Shown piece after piece: positions 12,699-14,731 of a stretch of 14,731 nt of DNA. A program made the position numbers and the translations under genes. This DNA comes from SIG714 sp964638675 (GTDB lineage Bacteria; Bacillota; Clostridia; Oscillospirales; CAG-272). The notes beneath the pieces were generated by a model that was not told the origin of the DNA, ran no database searches, and saw only the letters and a program-made list of their open reading frames with translations. Location of the stretch: contig CAZXAU010000027.1 of assembly GCA_964638675.1 (NCBI GenBank), positions 1 to 14,731 of the forward strand, in the 5' to 3' direction. How positions within the stretch are numbered: position 1 is the first letter of the stretch; the number at the start of each line of letters is the position of its first letter.

Positions 12699-13208
12699 TC
12701 ATACATTTTTAAAATATGAATTAAAGTCAATCATTTTCTTTGCGACTGATACAATAGTTTGCATATTGAAATTACAGTCAAGAGCAACAGCACCGATGAT
12801 GGCCTCAAAAAGCTCTTCTTTTACCGAATCCTCTTCCTGAAGATTTTGCTTAATGTCGCCAATTCCCATAATCAGATACTTATGAAAACCAAGCGAAGTA
12901 ATGCGACTCGACAAGGATTTCTCTTGCACTAAATCAGCTTTAAGTTTAGTGAAGAATTCTTCTAAAGTTTTTGAACGAAATCCTTTCACTTCAGGCGAAT
13001 TTGAAGCAGAATCAATACCGTAATGATCGATCAAAATCATCGTAACAGCAAGGTCCAAAACCCTGTCACCGATGAACGCAAGGATCTTGTTATCAGGTCC
13101 TCCGTTTTCTGCAGAATAAGTTCTGCGGGTGAATGCTTGCCTGAGCAATTTGGGGTCGTCAAATTTGTAATCTAAAATTTTCTCAATTTCCGGTGTTTTA
13201 ATGGACAT
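12699..13208 (-). CDS. RNase III-like catalytic domain, atypical active site
   Basis: A 169-residue RNase III fold: helices LLRQAFTRRTYSAENGG (21-37), the signature region NKILAFIGDRVLDLAV (40-55) and EELFEAIIGAVALD (131-144). In the standard signature NERLEFLGD and D-x-x-E, six acidic residues bind the metals. Here the residues equal to E. coli Glu38 and Glu41 are Lys41 and Ala44, Asp45 is kept (Asp48), Asp114 is Glu132 and Glu117 is kept (Glu135). Cleavage is therefore probably weakened or lost. It is likely an accessory paralogue, because the main rnc gene normally sits with other housekeeping genes. AGGAGG before the ATG is a strong SD but is buried in a hairpin (13213-13268). The gene is cut by an in-frame UGA before its dsRNA-binding half; together they would encode about 347 residues. 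Confidence 0.75.
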   Translation of the reverse strand: MSIKTPEIEKILDYKFDDPKLLRQAFTRRTYSAENGGPDNKILAFIGDRVLDLAVTMILIDHYGIDSASNSPEVKGFRSKTLEEFFTKLKADLVQEKSLSSRITSLGFHKYLIMGIGDIKQNLQEEDSVKEELFEAIIGAVALDCNFNMQTIVSVAKKMIDFNSYFKNV

Positions 13209-13212
13209 AATA

Positions 13213-13268
13213 ATACCTCCTGTTATCCATATAAATCATTCTAAACGAACCAGGATACCAGGAGGTAT
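13213..13268 (-). promoter_or_regulatory. SD-sequestering hairpin in the RNase III-like leader
   Basis: In the mRNA (minus strand) AUACCUCCUG (13268-13259) pairs perfectly with CAGGAGGUAU (13222-13213), which contains the whole SD. After one G-A mismatch, UAUCC (13257-13253) pairs with GGAUA (13228-13224). The loop is 24 nt. The stem ends four bases before the start codon, so translation should require opening, cleavage or binding of this stem. Confidence 0.7.
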
Positions 13269-13381
13269 AAAATATAAGAACTCAACGCACAAATCTCGAT
13301 AATAAATGAGATTGGGTAACTAAATATCAAATATCAGTCAGCATAATATAGAAAACAATTATGTTAACTCTTATTCAACAT

Positions 13382-13417
13382 CTAATACTTCACACGCCCA
13401 GGATTCACTGTATTCAT
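13382..13417 (-). CDS. possible leaderless 11-residue ORF
   Basis: The first ATG of the RNase III-like transcript (13417) lies within a base or two of the predicted transcription start. It opens MNTVNPGRVKY, ending at TAG. Without an SD it would have to be translated leaderless. It may be chance. Confidence 0.2.
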   Translation of the reverse strand: MNTVNPGRVKY

Positions 13418-13424
13418 ATAAAAT

Positions 13425-13452
13425 ATTATACACATTCTTTTTAATTTGTCAA
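13425..13452 (-). promoter_or_regulatory. consensus promoter of the RNase III-like gene
   Basis: TTGACA (13452-13447), a 16-bp spacer and TATAAT (13430-13425), both boxes perfect. The predicted start near 13418 gives a leader of about 210 nt. That leader also holds a hairpin AATCTC/GAGATT (13292-13313). Confidence 0.85.
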
Positions 13453-13492
13453 TAGTTTTCGAAAAAAAATTTAAATATAGTGTCACATTAGA

Positions 13493-14563
13493 TGTAAGAC
13501 TAGGAAGAATAAAAAAAATGGAAAAAGTGATTAGTCATGTTAAAATAGTTTTGCCACAAACAAACGCTATTTCACACATAAAATTGTGACAAAATTTCGT
13601 TCCGTTCAAACTTATGTGCAACCAAGAGATATTTCGTATGTTCACAGGGAGTATAAGATCTCAAAAGCTTGTCTGGTAAGATGGAATAAAACGTATGATG
13701 GACAAAAGAATCCTTAATTCCAAAATCGCACCGCCATCCCTCTGTACATCCGAATGGACTACCAAGGAGGAGATAAAGAACTATCAATGTAGAAATCCGA
13801 ACAAATCGCTCGCTGAACCTTGCTGAAAACTACGCAAGGAAAAAGCATATTTGCATCACCACAGCTAGCTCTATTGTGTGTTCATTCGGCTCGTATTTAG
13901 CAAAAAGGTTGAATCTACCAATAAAAAACCAAGCGCTACAATCCATATGATACACCTACTATACTCAATATCAAAAGGCAAATGGATGTAAAATATGTAC
14001 CAAATGTTCGCTATTGCGAAAAGGACGGCATGAGATTCTATCGATATACAATGATAGAATAAACAAAAAAAGCGTTTTATCTATGTCCACGAGGAAAAAA
14101 GCCGCTTTTCCACATTAAATTTTGCAAAACATGCAATTGCATATTTCGGATATGCTCCATAGAAGATTCGAAACAATAACGGAGCGGAATTTCCCCATTT
14201 TACAAATAGAAAAAGAATTCATCTTTTTGATGTATTTTGTAATCGCTATCACATAGAAGACAAGCTGATCCATCAGAGAACGCCGTAGCATAATGAAAAA
14301 GTCGAAAGAAGTCACAGAAGCGATCAGGAACGCTTCTATAACTATTTGAATTTCTATTCATATAACGATCTTCAAGAGCAAATGAAACAATATTTGAAAC
14401 GATCAAACAACATTCCAATGGCTGTACTCGGCTAAAAATCGCCGAATCAAAACAGAAAGAACTCCAAAGATGTTGATCGACAGCCCTGAGGGGTGATGAA
14501 GATGGGGTGTGCGTAGCAAAAACCGAACGGAAGAAGCCCTCAGGTTGTATCACTTATCTTACA
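13493..14563 (+). mobile_element. decayed IS481-family insertion sequence
   Basis: About 1.07 kb bounded by degenerate terminal inverted repeats. The left end starts TGTAAGACTAGG (13493-13504); the right end read inward starts TGTAAGATAAGT (14563-14552). Seven bases are identical, then similar, and they begin TGT as in IS481 elements. Between them lies a broken transposase. No target-site duplication is recognisable, which fits long decay. Confidence 0.65.
13518..14460 (+). pseudogene. IS481-type DDE transposase remnant
   Basis: The three plus frames together rebuild a DDE/integrase-core transposase. In order: MEKVISHVKIVLPQTNAISH (13518 on); KFRSVQTYVQ, ISYVHREYKISKACLVRWNK and KESLIPKSHR after a shift; KLRKEKAYLHHHS then VFIRLVFSKKVEST; PYDTPTILNIKRQMDVKYVP around 13950, with the first catalytic Asp; NNNGAEFPHFTNRKRIHLFD, where the second catalytic Asp of the usual TDNG is Asn; and EKVERSHRSDQERFYNYL with YLKRSNNIPMAVLG near 14300-14430. 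At least three frameshifts and several stops occur, including TAG and TAA where Trp is expected, and TAA after YTMIE. It cannot make transposase. Open frames on the minus strand here are antisense artefacts. Confidence 0.8.
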
Positions 14564-14731
14564 TATTTTTGAGTTTTTTTTTTGAGTTTTTTAGTTTCAC
14601 ATCATTGACAAAAGTACATTAAAAAAACACAAAATGTAAATACTACACTTTGTGTTTTAAAAAATCAATTTTATCAAATGTTCATTGAAAACCGAATAAA
14701 CCTAATCTATAGAAACGATCTCAAGCAATAT
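14564..14731. other. AT-rich right edge, no gene seen
   Basis: Beyond the IS remnant there are T-rich runs (GAGTTTTTT repeated twice), the hairpin at 14624-14658 and no supported open frame. Confidence 0.5.
14617..14658 (-). terminator. terminator-like hairpin
   Basis: AAAACACAAA (14624-14633) pairs perfectly with TTTGTGTTTT (14649-14658), with inner TGTA/TACA after one mismatch. On the minus strand the stem runs into seven Ts, so it probably ends a minus-strand gene lying to the right of the window. Confidence 0.6.

Noticed and set aside
12699..12701. TGA read as Trp, or as selenocysteine
   Set aside because: TGA ends pyk and other genes here, so it is not reassigned. No SECIS-like hairpin directly after it was seen, and a domain linker is an unlikely place for selenocysteine.
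13572..13787. Minus-strand frame of 71 codons
   Set aside because: It is antisense to the N-terminal transposase fragments and lacks an SD.
14115..14553. Minus-strand frames of 66 and 117 codons in the IS region
   Set aside because: The plus strand clearly encodes transposase fragments there; the minus frames are antisense by-products.
1..14731. CRISPR array, phage genes or a defence island
   Set aside because: No regularly spaced repeats, cas genes, phage structural genes or integrase (other than the IS remnant) are visible.

Overview
The window looks like part of a low-GC Firmicutes chromosome, most likely a gut Clostridia of the Ruminococcus/Oscillospiraceae type. This is inferred from base composition, strong AGGAGG-type ribosome binding sites, near-consensus TTGACA/TATAAT promoters and the protein families present. 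It is an ordinary chromosomal stretch of short, mostly monocistronic units, with several broken genes and some unusually structured RNA leaders.

Layout. 1-543 is the 3' part of an alpha/beta hydrolase (+). 746-1873 is an RtcB RNA ligase (-) with all catalytic residues. 1969-2211 is a small XRE-family repressor (-). Its 5' UTR is split by a 142-bp structured insertion (2226-2367) flanked by an 8-bp direct repeat, and its promoter carries paired palindromic operators. 2893-4305 is pyruvate kinase (+), preceded by a roughly 210-nt leader with competing stems. 4458-5808 is an unrecognised repeat-rich protein (-) broken by a frameshift in an A5/T5 run. 5896-6813 is a tandem GNAT acetyltransferase (-), behind a leader that holds a consensus promoter, a 20-codon peptide with a perfect SD, and an intrinsic terminator placed just before the GNAT ribosome binding site. 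7435-7893 is a small membrane protein (-) with an in-frame TAA and a G9 tract in its ribosome binding region. 7957-8802 is a Sel1-repeat/Nudix fusion (-). 8982-9066 is tRNA-Leu(UAG) (-). 9171-10478 is an ArsB/NhaD-type (IT superfamily) transporter (-). 10684-11358 is a DUF421 membrane protein (-). 11554-12048 is a single-domain GNAT (+). 12162-13208 is an RNase III-like protein with two dsRNA-binding-like domains (-), split by an in-frame UGA and preceded by a hairpin that buries its SD. 13493-14563 is a decayed IS481-family element. A terminator-like hairpin lies near the right edge.

How it fits together. There is no large operon. The shared theme is RNA-level control: an attenuator before the tandem GNAT gene, an SD-sequestering stem before the RNase III-like gene, an inserted three-way-junction element in the repressor leader, and a structured pyruvate kinase leader. 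RtcB and the RNase III-like protein both act on RNA but are 11 kb apart, and nothing here shows that they are linked. Four loci (frameshift, TAA, UGA, IS remnant) are interrupted. The first three could be true mutations or sequence errors; the IS remnant is clearly decayed.
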